This document shows, in pieces, positions 1 to 7,878 of a stretch of DNA of 64,000 nucleotides. The DNA comes from Nanobdellota archaeon. GTDB lineage: Archaea > Nanobdellota > Nanobdellia > Parvarchaeales > Parvarchaeaceae. The stretch lies in assembly GCA_021818905.1 (NCBI GenBank), contig JAKASS010000001.1, positions 1 to 64,000 on the forward strand. Reading direction: 5' to 3'. Below the pieces are notes generated by a model. The model made no database searches. It saw only the letters and a list, made by a program, of their open reading frames with translations, and was not told the origin of the DNA. A program made the position numbers and the translations under genes. How positions within the stretch are numbered: position 1 is the first letter of the stretch; the number at the start of each line of letters is the position of its first letter.

Positions 1-57
1 GTGCAGAACGAGCTCAAGCTGAAGGCGATGCTTTACAATAAGCTTCTCAAAACGTAA
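1..57 (+). CDS. C-terminal end of an unidentified protein (partial)
   Basis: The window opens inside a frame that stays open to a TAA at 55-57, giving at least 18 residues rich in Lys and Leu. A hairpin at 76-104 follows the stop, as expected for the real end of a gene. Too little is present to identify a family. Confidence 0.35.
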   Translation: MQNELKLKAMLYNKLLKT

Positions 58-75
58 GCCGATACGAGAAAGATG

Positions 76-104
76 AAAGACCGCTAGCCTCAGCTATCGT
101 CTTT
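76..104 (+). terminator. Hairpin followed by T-rich DNA
   Basis: AAAGAC (76-81) pairs with GTCTTT (99-104), with an inner TAGC/GCTA stem, and a short T run follows. It lies just after the stop codon of the partial gene at 1-57 and is probably its terminator. No other gene is seen between 58 and 132. Confidence 0.4.
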
Positions 105-132
105 TATGCTAGTTATGCACAGGCGTATTTTA

Positions 133-1072
133 GGCACTGTTCCCAAATACGGTTGGTGAATCTTAATTACATCGGCTGCCATCTTTATTTGAGGCAAAAA
201 TGGAAAACCGATGTAATTATTGTAAAAGTAGCAGCGCAGCCTTAAATGGTTTTAGAAAGACGAAAAACAGGGGAAACGTACAGCGATACCGTTGTACGTC
301 CTGCGGCAAGACGTTCGTAGAAAACATCGGTTTCAGGTGGAAACACCATGCGAAACGCACCATGATCGGCAGCATCCACCTGCATCTGATGGGATCGTCG
401 CTTAGGGAAGCCGCGAAGTTCCTTTCCGTGTCCGTTGATTCCGTATTCAGGTGATTCCTGGAATATGGAAAGATGATCGTAGGATACGTAAAGGACATCA
501 AGCCTTTCAGGACGGAAAGGCTTCACATGGACGAGATGTCCGTAAAGATGCGCGGGAAGTCCTTTTACGTATGGGCTTCCATCTGCAGGGAAAGCAGGTT
601 TGCCACGGCTTTCCTCGCTTCCGACAGGACGAAGAAGAACGCCAGACTGCTGATGAAAGAGTCCCCGCCCGCCATCAACATCACTACGGATGGCGCATTT
701 GGATACGGCTCCGTCATAAGGGAAGCCAAGGGATCGTGGTATTACCACAATCGTTATCATCGCTGCGCTTCCTTCGAGGACAAGAAGGACAATGATCCCA
801 TGGAAAGACGGGACGATCCCTATCGTGCTAATACTCACGAGCTTCGCGGCTTCAAGAAGCTCGCCACTGGAGACTTGTTCGTAAGGTTGTGGACGTTCTA
901 CTATGACTTCATAAGGCCGCATTCTTCCCTCGGCAGGACCCCTGCTGAAGAAGCGGGACTTGTAAGGTATTACAAAGGCGATGATTGGTTCGGACGGTGG
1001 GAGCGATGGGTCGAGAGAGCTTCGCTCTCTTTTTATTTGGCTTATATATCAACCGTATTTAGTAACAGTGCC
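133..1072 (+). mobile_element. Zinc-ribbon DDE insertion sequence (IS6-like)
   Basis: A 940-bp element is bounded by 23-bp terminal inverted repeats at 133-155 and 1050-1072, which differ at two positions (GGCACTGTT at the outer end, AAATACGGTTG at the inner end). It carries one transposase gene with an N-terminal zinc ribbon and a DDE domain, interrupted by TGA. I see no clear target-site duplication. The right end directly abuts a fragment of a different IS, so the element probably landed in or next to older mobile DNA. Family assignment rests on the motif layout. Confidence 0.85.
1014..1034 (+). terminator. Hairpin with T run inside the IS right end
   Basis: AGAGAGC (1014-1020), loop TTC and GCTCTCT (1024-1030) form a perfect 7-bp stem followed by Ts. 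It resembles an intrinsic terminator and would end transposase transcription even though the reading frame stays open through it. Confidence 0.5.
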
Positions 1073-1135
1073 CTTTTTTGTTTATTTACTATAATAATTA
1101 AAGAGGTGCTTACTTTAGAGGATTTCTACAGAGCC
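1073..1135 (-). repeat. Solo left end of the IS5-like element
   Basis: These 63 bases match, in reverse orientation, the left end of the complete IS5-like element at 30232-31197: its terminal repeat, upstream region and the part just before the transposase RBS. The outer edge GGCTCTGTAGAAATCCT lies at 1135 and the inner edge at 1073 stops exactly where the zinc-ribbon IS begins. The rest of this copy is missing. Confidence 0.85.
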
Positions 1136-1184
1136 CCTCTTAATCAAACATATTTATACACAAAAAGATATAAATTATCCATAT

Positions 1185-1451
1185 ATGCATCTAAGCAGAC
1201 TAGTGATAGACGCAGTAAAACCTGTCGGTGAATACAATATAATCGACCTCGCTTCCGACATATCAAAAAACGTGAAAAACGGCACAGTTTCTATAAAAGT
1301 CGAGGAAGTCGACATAAGGACCGAAGGCCTTAAGATAATAATAGAGGGCGGTAAAATCGATTTCCACGGTGTCCAAAAAGCGATGAAGGAGCGTGGCGCA
1401 GTGATAGACAGCTTGGACGAAGTAACAGTAGCGTCCCATGGAAAGAGCTAA
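1185..1451 (+). CDS. DUF211 family protein
   Basis: This 88-residue protein matches the archaeal DUF211 pattern: a start like LVIDAVKP, then alternating strands and helices with VSIKVEEVDIRTEGLKI, and an end like IDSLDEVTVASHG. The family is small, ferredoxin-like in fold and of unknown biochemical role. Its end overlaps the downstream VIT-like membrane gene by 14 bases, which suggests translational coupling. In other archaea I recall DUF211 genes beside VIT/CCC1-like transporters, so a metal-related role is possible but inferred. The transposase frame of the neighbouring IS runs into its first 47 bases. Confidence 0.8.
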   Translation: MHLSRLVIDAVKPVGEYNIIDLASDISKNVKNGTVSIKVEEVDIRTEGLKIIIEGGKIDFHGVQKAMKERGAVIDSLDEVTVASHGKS

Positions 1452-1989
1452 ATTAAGATATACTATTCTAGGTTTAAGCGATGGCCTATTCTTAGGGATA
1501 GGTCTTTCCTTGGGGGTGTCTTTTTTCCATACGTATAGCCTTACCTTTGCTTCGATACTCCTTGTGGGAATAACCGGTGCGTTGTCGAATATGTTTGCGA
1601 CATACAACGCAGAAAGCTTTACGACCGGCCAACAGATGCTCGAATACAGGGAGGCGCTTTTTCTAAAAGAATACAGACCAAAGAAAATCGAGAAAAGTCG
1701 CGCAGAGAAGAACGTAGGTTATGCTATCCGAAGTTTTCTTTTCACTATTCTAGGCAGCCTCATAGTATTGGCGCCTTATGCCGCATTTTACTTTGGTGGC
1801 CAGAATGACATTTTTCCGGCGAGCATGATATCCCTTGCAATCAGCCTGCTTGTGCTTGGTTTTATAGGCTCCCATAACGAAGAAGAAATGCACGAAAAGA
1901 TAATCGGCGGATTAAAAACTATAGGGATAGGCATCACAATAGCCGCGCTTAGTGCATTGGTAGGATTTGTTTTGAGCGTAGCGCTGTAA
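1438..1989 (+). CDS. VIT1/CCC1-like integral membrane protein
   Basis: The 183-residue protein has about five membrane segments and begins with GLSDGLFLGIGLSLGVS, the glycine- and aspartate-containing first helix typical of VIT/CCC1 transporters. A charged central loop with EYREALFLKEY and KKIEKSRAEK follows, then three more hydrophobic helices. VIT/CCC1 proteins move Fe(II) or Mn(II) across membranes; the substrate here is unknown. It overlaps the DUF211 gene upstream and converges with the nucleotidyltransferase gene, whose stop is adjacent. Confidence 0.7.
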   Translation: MERAKLRYTILGLSDGLFLGIGLSLGVSFFHTYSLTFASILLVGITGALSNMFATYNAESFTTGQQMLEYREALFLKEYRPKKIEKSRAEKNVGYAIRSFLFTILGSLIVLAPYAAFYFGGQNDIFPASMISLAISLLVLGFIGSHNEEEMHEKIIGGLKTIGIGITIAALSALVGFVLSVAL

Positions 1990-2778
1990 TTATTTATTTT
2001 CTACTAGTTTAATCATTTTTTCGTTAAACTTTGCTCCCTTAGATAATATTTTATCAACGTCCGCTCCAGTTAGATCTACCTTGTCACCATGCAATAATTT
2101 TTTGCCCAGCGCGAATATGTCGTTGAAAGTAATAATATCCTCATTGTTGATCAAATGCATCCGCTGCAGCGATTCTAAAAGCCCACCTATAGTCTCTGGA
2201 GACGGCGGTACTTCGCCCTGTCTCATTATAACAGCTTGTGCGGAATTTATTACCGACCAATATAGATCTGTAACTGCGCCGGCTATCCTCAATCTTGCAG
2301 AGTCCACATAAAGTTGGCTTCTGGCGAGGGCGGCATATACAGATTCCTCAGTCGGTTTTATTTCTCCTTTGTTAAGTAATACCTGTAACGGTTCAAAATA
2401 CCCGGTGTCTATAAGCGGAACGCCATATTTCAATACATTAACAGAAACTGGGTCTGCAGCCAATACGCCCCTCCAAAAAGCGGTAAGCGTAACGAAGTTG
2501 ATGTGTAGTTTTATCGATTTTTCTTCTTGTAAGCTTTTATCTACGTCTTCATAGAAGGTCCCGAGGATGTTTTTATTTTCAAGGTCATTTAAGACATCAT
2601 CCATTATTATCATTAGGTCTACGTCGCTTTTTTCGGTTTCTTTTCCTTTGCTGTATGACCCAAAAAGAGCTATAGTTTTTATCATTTTAGGATATTTGCC
2701 GAATATGCTTTTCGCGAACTTAAAGGCTGCATCATAGCCCTTCAAAACTAGTTTTCCTTCTTCATTGTTCTCATCCAT
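1990..2778 (-). CDS. Nucleotidyltransferase (MNT-type) with HEPN-like C-terminal region
   Basis: I place the start at 2778 (MDENNEEGKL), one base after the stop of the upstream TIM-barrel gene, giving 262 residues. Residues about 35-60 hold the Pol-beta nucleotidyltransferase signature GSYSKGKETEKSDVDL, with Gly-Ser and the Asp-x-Asp metal pair. The strand expected to carry a third acid reads KLHINFVTL, so that acid seems absent. The C-terminal half is helical with YWSVINSAQAV and QGEVPP, like a HEPN domain, but I see no Rx4-6H RNase motif. A paralogue lies at 62371-63459. Enzymatic modification of an RNA or protein is plausible; the target is unknown. Confidence 0.75.
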   Translation of the reverse strand: MDENNEEGKLVLKGYDAAFKFAKSIFGKYPKMIKTIALFGSYSKGKETEKSDVDLMIIMDDVLNDLENKNILGTFYEDVDKSLQEEKSIKLHINFVTLTAFWRGVLAADPVSVNVLKYGVPLIDTGYFEPLQVLLNKGEIKPTEESVYAALARSQLYVDSARLRIAGAVTDLYWSVINSAQAVIMRQGEVPPSPETIGGLLESLQRMHLINNEDIITFNDIFALGKKLLHGDKVDLTGADVDKILSKGAKFNEKMIKLVENK

Positions 2779-2779
2779 A

Positions 2780-4459
2780 TCAAACCATCGGGGCTCCTGA
2801 GAAGCCGCCGCCACCTCCCTTCGCATTTTCCATATATCCGCCACCCAACATAGGTGAAAGACCGCTAAATCCGCCGTAGGCAAAGAAATCGTTTCTTAGG
2901 CCTAATTGCGAATAATTGGCGTAATCTCCTATTATCGATGAATATGGCATGTCTGCGTATCCTGGAAGACTTTTGTATAGCGTGTCTCCGAAAAGAGGCG
3001 CGCCGAGATATTCGAGAGACTGCGTCTGGCCGGCTTCTATACCGCCAAGGCCCCCGAATACTTCCATTATTGAGGGAGCTTCTACGCCAGCATTCTTCAG
3101 TGTTTCAAAGATTTCTTTGATTGGGGTCGTTCCTTCTCCGAGAGGCAAGTGCGCATCTGTATTCCCCATGTTATCATTAAGGTGGTATCTTTTAACGTAA
3201 TCTGCTATGCTTACTCTAGTTTGGTCGTCCATTTTTCCTGTTTCTGTGAGCATATTTATTATATCTCTATCTTTCTTTCCGTATGATTTGAATAAATTTA
3301 AGTGTCCGACGTCGAGATTTACGCCTATAAGCTCTTTGCTTAATTCTTCTGCGTCTCCCCTAGAAAGTTCTAACTTTGGGTCTTTCATAGCTGCTTCGAC
3401 GAATAGTCTTCTAGCTTGTTCTACGGTTTTGGCTACGTCTGCGGGTCTGCTCAATGACATATCTGGCGTCATGGTATTCTCAACAAGCACCATCGGTTTT
3501 GTCACGCTTTTAGCGGACATTATCGCCGCATCCTTTATGCCTTCTGCCGCTAAGTTTGGTGCTATATCGCTGAATTTTACATATTGTTTGTCTATATTAG
3601 CTACGCGATATTCAAATTCCCTCTTTTCTTTTTCTATGGTTTTAGACTCCATTTCAAACCTAGTTTGTTCTTTTGTCAATCTGGCTATTTCATTGCTATC
3701 TCCCTCTAGAGAGGCGGATGCTAACTTATTTGCAAGATCAAATTTTTGCGCTTCTAGATTTCTTCTCTGAACTTCAAGACTCGATTGTTGTTGAATCATA
3801 GCTTCTCGTGCCTGGTCTTTCTGCCATTCTAAAAACGCATCTGGAGTAGGGATAAGTGTCTTGCCATCTTCCGTTGTCTTCAAGCCATCTTTAATCAGAT
3901 TATATTTCTCTTTGCCGTATATGTCTATAAATGCGCCTTCTGTCATGTTAATTCTTGGAATTAATGGAAGTACTTTCTTTTCTACTGTATCGTAAATCGT
4001 TAAAAGCGTGCTGGGGTCGGGATTTCCAAAATGATCCGAAGCTGCATGAAATATTATTGGCATATTCTTCCTGCCCATCGACTTGCTTACGTCATCAGCA
4101 AAGTTTATGGCTGCTCTTGTCTCGTTCCTCATCTGAGTTTCATATTGTGGATCCTTTTGACGGGATTCTGGATTTATACCGGAAGGATTTATAGACCATG
4201 GGGCATGCATGCTAAGATCAGCGTCGCTTACTCTCGCTAGATTTCCTAATACTTGTCTTTCGGTTTTTCCTATTCTATCCGCAGAAGCACCATTGCCCGT
4301 GTTCCCATATAGGCTCGCTAAGTCTAGTTCAGCCATCTGCGAGCCTGACCTTAGCGCTTTTGCAAATTCTGCAAGCTGATTGTTTTCGCCTAGCGAAACG
4401 CCAAAAGCTGCCTGCTTAAAGGCGTCGTTAAACCTGTTATTTAGCCTATATTCTGTCAT
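2780..4459 (-). CDS. Endonuclease IV/xylose isomerase-like TIM barrel with coiled-coil insertion
   Basis: This 559-residue protein carries what look like all nine metal ligands of the endonuclease IV fold, in order: H85 (SMHAPW), H138 (IIFHAASD), E327 (VLVENT), D383 and H386 (NLDVGH), H426 (RYHLND), D435 and H437 (TDAHLPLGEG), and E466 (IMEVFG). Between the second and third ligands, residues about 210-295 form a long Gln/Glu/Lys-rich coiled coil. The C-terminal 90 residues are Gly/Tyr-rich, ending in a GGGGGFSG tail. It is followed one base later by the nucleotidyltransferase gene, so the two are probably one operon. A DNA or RNA abasic-site nuclease or a sugar isomerase are the main options; neither is shown. 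Confidence 0.7.
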   Translation of the reverse strand: MTEYRLNNRFNDAFKQAAFGVSLGENNQLAEFAKALRSGSQMAELDLASLYGNTGNGASADRIGKTERQVLGNLARVSDADLSMHAPWSINPSGINPESRQKDPQYETQMRNETRAAINFADDVSKSMGRKNMPIIFHAASDHFGNPDPSTLLTIYDTVEKKVLPLIPRINMTEGAFIDIYGKEKYNLIKDGLKTTEDGKTLIPTPDAFLEWQKDQAREAMIQQQSSLEVQRRNLEAQKFDLANKLASASLEGDSNEIARLTKEQTRFEMESKTIEKEKREFEYRVANIDKQYVKFSDIAPNLAAEGIKDAAIMSAKSVTKPMVLVENTMTPDMSLSRPADVAKTVEQARRLFVEAAMKDPKLELSRGDAEELSKELIGVNLDVGHLNLFKSYGKKDRDIINMLTETGKMDDQTRVSIADYVKRYHLNDNMGNTDAHLPLGEGTTPIKEIFETLKNAGVEAPSIMEVFGGLGGIEAGQTQSLEYLGAPLFGDTLYKSLPGYADMPYSSIIGDYANYSQLGLRNDFFAYGGFSGLSPMLGGGYMENAKGGGGGFSGAPMV

Positions 4460-4577
4460 ATAGTTGTTAAGATTTCATGCAATATTAATCTCTTTAGGTA
4501 TTCGATTTATTAGATTTTAGAGTCAAGTTCGAAAATTTTCAAGTCGATTAATGCAGTCTCCTAAATATTTTAAGTTA

Positions 4578-5340
4578 TTAACAATGACTGGTATGGCGCG
4601 GGTACAAAGATTTTAAGCTGCGGATTGGAACTACATCCGAACCTACCGCGATTATATTTTTCATCAGATTTTGCATGTCAATACGGATAGTCGTCTCTTT
4701 TAGCGGATATTTTATAACTCCTTTCTCTACATAATGGCCTTCTGGCATCTTAACATGAAAGACGGCATTTGAACCCGATATAATATAAGATTTGCCATGG
4801 TACGAATTTATTAGATACGCCCCCGTATCAATTTTTTGAAGCATGCCCTGAACGTTGTCAGATCCCTTCTTAAGTATCGCATTTGTCACATTCACTTCGC
4901 GATCAAATTTGTTACCAGTATTAAGTTCTTGCATCTTTTCTGATGTATACATATTATGCAGGTACGTCTTTAATACGCCGTTTTCTATTAATACTTTGGA
5001 AGATATCGGGTAAAGTTCATCGTCAAAACTACGGTTGTATGGGCTATTTTTAACATTATTGTCTTCTCTTATATTAAGGAGTTTTGACGCTACTTCGGTG
5101 CCCTTTTTGTTTGCCAGAAAGCTATTCCATACGAGTAAAGTTTCTCCATGCATTGCATTGATTATAGAGCGCATTATGCGTATCGATGTTTCTGGACTCA
5201 AAAGAAGTTTGCCGCTGCCTGTTGGTGCCCGACGAGCATGTAGAAAGCTTTTTGTGAGTCATATTGCTTCATTTAGAATAAAATCAAAATCTAAAATATT
5301 TATATCACGACCGGTTCTTTGCGCAGCCCCACTCGCGACA
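4578..5340 (-). pseudogene. TldD/PmbA-family metalloprotease remnant
   Basis: The segment encodes the C-terminal domain of a TldD/PmbA protein: LLLSPETS, an IENGVLKTYLHNMYT stretch, GNKFDREVNVTNAIL, GAYLINSYHGKSYIISGSN, and a final VPIRSLKS-like tail. The frame continues upstream of the only available start (TTG at 5201) as RRAPTGSGK and is broken by TGA at 5259-5261. Beyond that it runs as NILDFDFILNEAI before joining IS630 sequence near 5340. The N-terminal half of the family, which would give about 430 residues in total, is missing. It is a dead gene or at most a fragment. Confidence 0.75.
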
Positions 5341-5678
5341 TCGTGACCGTGCTTTGAAGGATCGTTCTCCCCTACCAGCTTCTTTATCTCTTTCTTCTCC
5401 GTCTCCCCAAAGGATGGCGGTCTTCCCTCCTTGGGCTTGTCCGACAGCGTCTTCTCGTGTTTCCACTGCAGCATCCAGTCGTACACCGTAGAACGGTCGA
5501 CCATACAGAATCTTGCCGCCTCCGTTATCGGCGTGCCCATGCTCAAAGAATGAAGGGCAAGGTACCTGACCTTCTCATTGGGATTTCTGCACCCCTTCGC
5601 TTTTTTCCTTAAAACTTCTTCGTCTTCTTCTAACATCTGGAAAGCCTCTTTTTCTCTTCGACTTCGGCTTTCCTCCAC
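5341..5678 (-). pseudogene. IS630-family transposase, N-terminal fragment
   Basis: About 110 residues match the helix-turn-helix region of IS630 transposases: RNPNEKVRYLALHSLSMG, then ITEAARFCMVDRSTVYDW, the GRPPSFGETEKKEI linker, and a start of the NDPSKHG region. The DDE catalytic domain is absent, and the frame passes directly into TldD-type sequence. No matching terminal repeats were found. It marks the insertion or deletion event that destroyed the TldD gene. Confidence 0.7.
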
Positions 5679-5729
5679 TCCCTTATGCTATTATTAAGAA
5701 CGCTACTTCCCGAAATACTTTTCGGTTCC

Positions 5730-5807
5730 CTATTTTGGTGTCGGATCACTTATGTGGAGAGCTATAATACTGTTTCCATAAATTCTATCTAAAGATTCCA
5801 TTTCCAT
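5730..5807 (-). pseudogene. 25-codon ORF with strong ribosome binding site, probable gene remnant
   Basis: ATG at 5807 is preceded by a GAGGT motif with ideal spacing and reads MEMESLDRIYGNSIIALHIS before a TAG at 5730. The good RBS and the palindrome just upstream suggest that a real gene once started here and was cut short, perhaps the 5' end of the gene now broken by the IS630 fragment. The residues do not clearly match the TldD N-terminus, so the link is unproven. From 5854 to 6024 I see only AT-rich promoter-like DNA. Confidence 0.3.
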
Positions 5808-5832
5808 TTGATTACCTCACACTCGATAGTTT

Positions 5833-5853
5833 CTTTGCGTCTTATGCGCAAAG
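5833..5853. promoter_or_regulatory. Palindromic operator-like site
   Basis: CTTTGCG (5833-5839) and CGCAAAG (5847-5853) form a perfect 7-bp inverted repeat with a 7-base spacer. It lies 26 bases upstream of the start at 5807, a suitable place for a dimeric repressor or activator. The regulator is unknown. Confidence 0.4.
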
Positions 5854-6024
5854 TGTATTATTATCTATGGAACCAACTTATATAAATACTTCTTACTTTG
5901 AAATAGTACTTACTTACGGTAAATAAATATGTAATAATACTAGAGTCACGATAATAAACAAGGTTTTAATACTTGAAGGCTCCAATACTTAAGAATAAAG
6001 CTGTATGAAAATGTCGCTTCTAAA

Positions 6025-7743
6025 ATGAGGATTGCGGTAATAAAAGAGAACGAGTGCGAAGCTCCTGATAATTGTGATTACATATGTGTAGAGGTATGTC
6101 CTGTAGTAAGGGGGGGCTTCAAAGAGACGGTATACCCGCGAGAAAATAAAAAGGCAGCGATATCAGAAAGTCTTTGTATAGCTTGCGGAATATGCGTTAA
6201 AAGATGCCCTTTTGATGCGATAAGAGTGATAAATCTGCCGGATGAGGTGGCCAAGGAGATAACCTTCCAATATGGTTTAAACAGTTTCAGAACCTTTAAC
6301 ATTGCTACACCAGTAGAAAACAAGGTCGTAGGGTTGATAGGGCGAAACGGAATAGGCAAAACTACAAACATCAATCTTATTTCAAACGAGCTTAAACCGA
6401 ACTTTGGCAACTATAACGGCTCATTGTCTACAGAAGATGTAATAAAAAAATTCAGAGGCAAGGATATACAGCCGTATCTTACTAACCTTTATCGTGGTGG
6501 ACTTAAGGTGGTCAAAAAACCACAGGATTTCGAACTCGCTGGCAAAGTAAAAGACAACGTTAAGAAAAACAGGTTCTGGCTCGTAAAACAGACTATAATG
6601 GAAAGAGACACCAAGACGCTTTCTGGCGGGGAATCGCAGCTTGTAAAAATAGCTAGCGTATTAGACGAGGATGCCGATGTTTACGTTTTTGACGAGCCTA
6701 TGAACTATCTCGACATAACAAATCGTATCCTTGTAGCAGAAACGATAAGAAACAACCTAAAAGAAAAGACTGTTATAGTAGTGGAGCACGACCTAATAAT
6801 GTTGGACTATCTCACGGATTTTATACAGATACTTTACGGTTCGGATGCAAATTATGGGATAGTTTCCCATCTTATGCCTTCTAGAAATGGCATAAACAAT
6901 TACATAAGTGGATACCTACCAACAGAAAACGTGCGTTTCAGAAACTGGGAAATAAAAGTTAAAAGGACTACATCAGCTACCACTAACAAGGCTATAGCGT
7001 TGTGGCCAGACTTTGAAGTAAATTTAGACGGCTTTAACCTTAAGACGAAGGCCGGTAAAATACATGAAGGTGAAGTGATCGGCGTAATAGGGGAAAACGG
7101 AATCGGAAAAACTACTTTTATGCGTGCTATTGCGGGTGCTATAGAAACTAATAATGGTCGGCTTGATTTGGGCATAAAGATATCCTATAAACCGCAGACT
7201 ATACAAAGATTTGATAGTTTAGTATCGGATGCCTTTGCTGTGATAAAACCAAATTATCTGGAAGATACAGAACTTATGAGTATAATAAATAAACTAGAAG
7301 TAAAAAAAATCCTTGGTAAAAACATAAAAAATCTTTCCGGCGGGGAATTACAAAAGATAGCTATAATAGCTACGTTGATGGCAAACGCAGAAATATACCT
7401 ATTTGATGAGCCATCCGCAAATCTAGACATGGAAGACCGACTCGAAACAATGGGTATAATATCTTCTTTTGTCGGTGCGAGGAAAAAATGCGCTGTGGTC
7501 GTAGATCATGATTTGATGTTCCTAGATTCGATCTGTTCAAAAAGCTTGCTCTTCGGCGGCGAAAGTGGACGCAACGGAATGACCGATGAAATAACTAGCA
7601 CTTCGCAAGCGATAAACAGTTTTCTAAAGAGAGTAAACGTAACTATGAGGAGAGACGGCGACACTGGAAGGCCGCGAATAAATATAAGTGGCAGCCGTTT
7701 AGACGTAGAACAAAAATCTGCTGGTAAGTTTTTCGCCGAGTAA
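6025..7743 (+). CDS. abce1: ABCE1 / RNase L inhibitor-like ribosome recycling factor
   Basis: The 572-residue protein has eight N-terminal cysteines for two 4Fe-4S clusters (C11, C17, C21, C25 and CIACGICVKRC from 51) followed by two ABC ATPase domains. Domain 1 has Walker A GRNGIGKTT, signature LSGGESQ and Walker B VYVFDEPMNYLD. Domain 2 has GENGIGKTT, LSGGELQ and YLFDEPSANLD. ABCE1 splits 70S ribosomes after termination with aRF1/aPelota and is near-universal in archaea and eukaryotes. Length is slightly under the usual 590-600. A GGG-GGG run (G7 at 6110-6116) encodes Gly-Gly near the Fe-S region. It stands alone, not in an obvious operon. Confidence 0.95.
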   Translation: MRIAVIKENECEAPDNCDYICVEVCPVVRGGFKETVYPRENKKAAISESLCIACGICVKRCPFDAIRVINLPDEVAKEITFQYGLNSFRTFNIATPVENKVVGLIGRNGIGKTTNINLISNELKPNFGNYNGSLSTEDVIKKFRGKDIQPYLTNLYRGGLKVVKKPQDFELAGKVKDNVKKNRFWLVKQTIMERDTKTLSGGESQLVKIASVLDEDADVYVFDEPMNYLDITNRILVAETIRNNLKEKTVIVVEHDLIMLDYLTDFIQILYGSDANYGIVSHLMPSRNGINNYISGYLPTENVRFRNWEIKVKRTTSATTNKAIALWPDFEVNLDGFNLKTKAGKIHEGEVIGVIGENGIGKTTFMRAIAGAIETNNGRLDLGIKISYKPQTIQRFDSLVSDAFAVIKPNYLEDTELMSIINKLEVKKILGKNIKNLSGGELQKIAIIATLMANAEIYLFDEPSANLDMEDRLETMGIISSFVGARKKCAVVVDHDLMFLDSICSKSLLFGGESGRNGMTDEITSTSQAINSFLKRVNVTMRRDGDTGRPRINISGSRLDVEQKSAGKFFAE

Positions 7744-7773
7744 TTATAATAACTTTCATTTAGTGACTAATAA

Positions 7774-7817
7774 ACTGGAATATTTTTCCATAAGAAACGC
7801 ACGAGTAATATTCCAGT
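7774..7817. repeat. 11-bp perfect inverted repeat, long hairpin
   Basis: ACTGGAATATT (7774-7784) is repeated inverted as AATATTCCAGT (7807-7817) around a 22-base spacer. It sits in the gap between ABCE1 and the next gene. It could be a terminator or mRNA-stability hairpin for ABCE1, an operator, or a small non-autonomous insertion; there is no clear target duplication. Confidence 0.5.
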
Positions 7818-7878
7818 AATATAAAAATTGCCTATTTTATTAGAACCCATCATATTATTGTTAGGGGGAGGTAAAAAA

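Larger units (their letters stand above)
200..1231 (+). pseudogene. IS6-like transposase interrupted by an in-frame TGA
   Basis: The N-terminal part (200-451) has a zinc ribbon, CNYC and CTSC about 27 residues apart, then an HTH-like stretch ending SVDSVFR. An in-frame TGA at 452-454 follows, and the same frame continues FLEYGKMIVGYVKDI into the catalytic domain. Likely catalytic residues are Asp in HMDEMS, Asp in TTDGA and Glu in DPMERR, with RPHSSLGRTPAEE near the end. The stop most simply replaces a Trp codon. The frame also lacks a stop inside the element: it reads through a hairpin and the right repeat, ending at 1231 inside the next gene. It is probably inactive unless the stop is read through. 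Confidence 0.75.

Noticed and set aside
452-454. UGA reassigned to Trp or selenocysteine in this organism
   Set aside because: TGA ends several clearly complete genes in the window, for example at 2780, 10377 and 17955, and the three broken stop positions involve both TGA and TAG.
242-922. A 226-codon open frame on the minus strand across the zinc-ribbon IS
   Set aside because: It is the shadow of the transposase, which shows zinc and DDE motifs on the plus strand; the antisense product has no recognisable features.
133-1072. Target-site duplication around the zinc-ribbon IS
   Set aside because: The flanks (TATTTTA-type at left, CTTTTTTG at right) do not match convincingly, and the right flank is IS5-like DNA.
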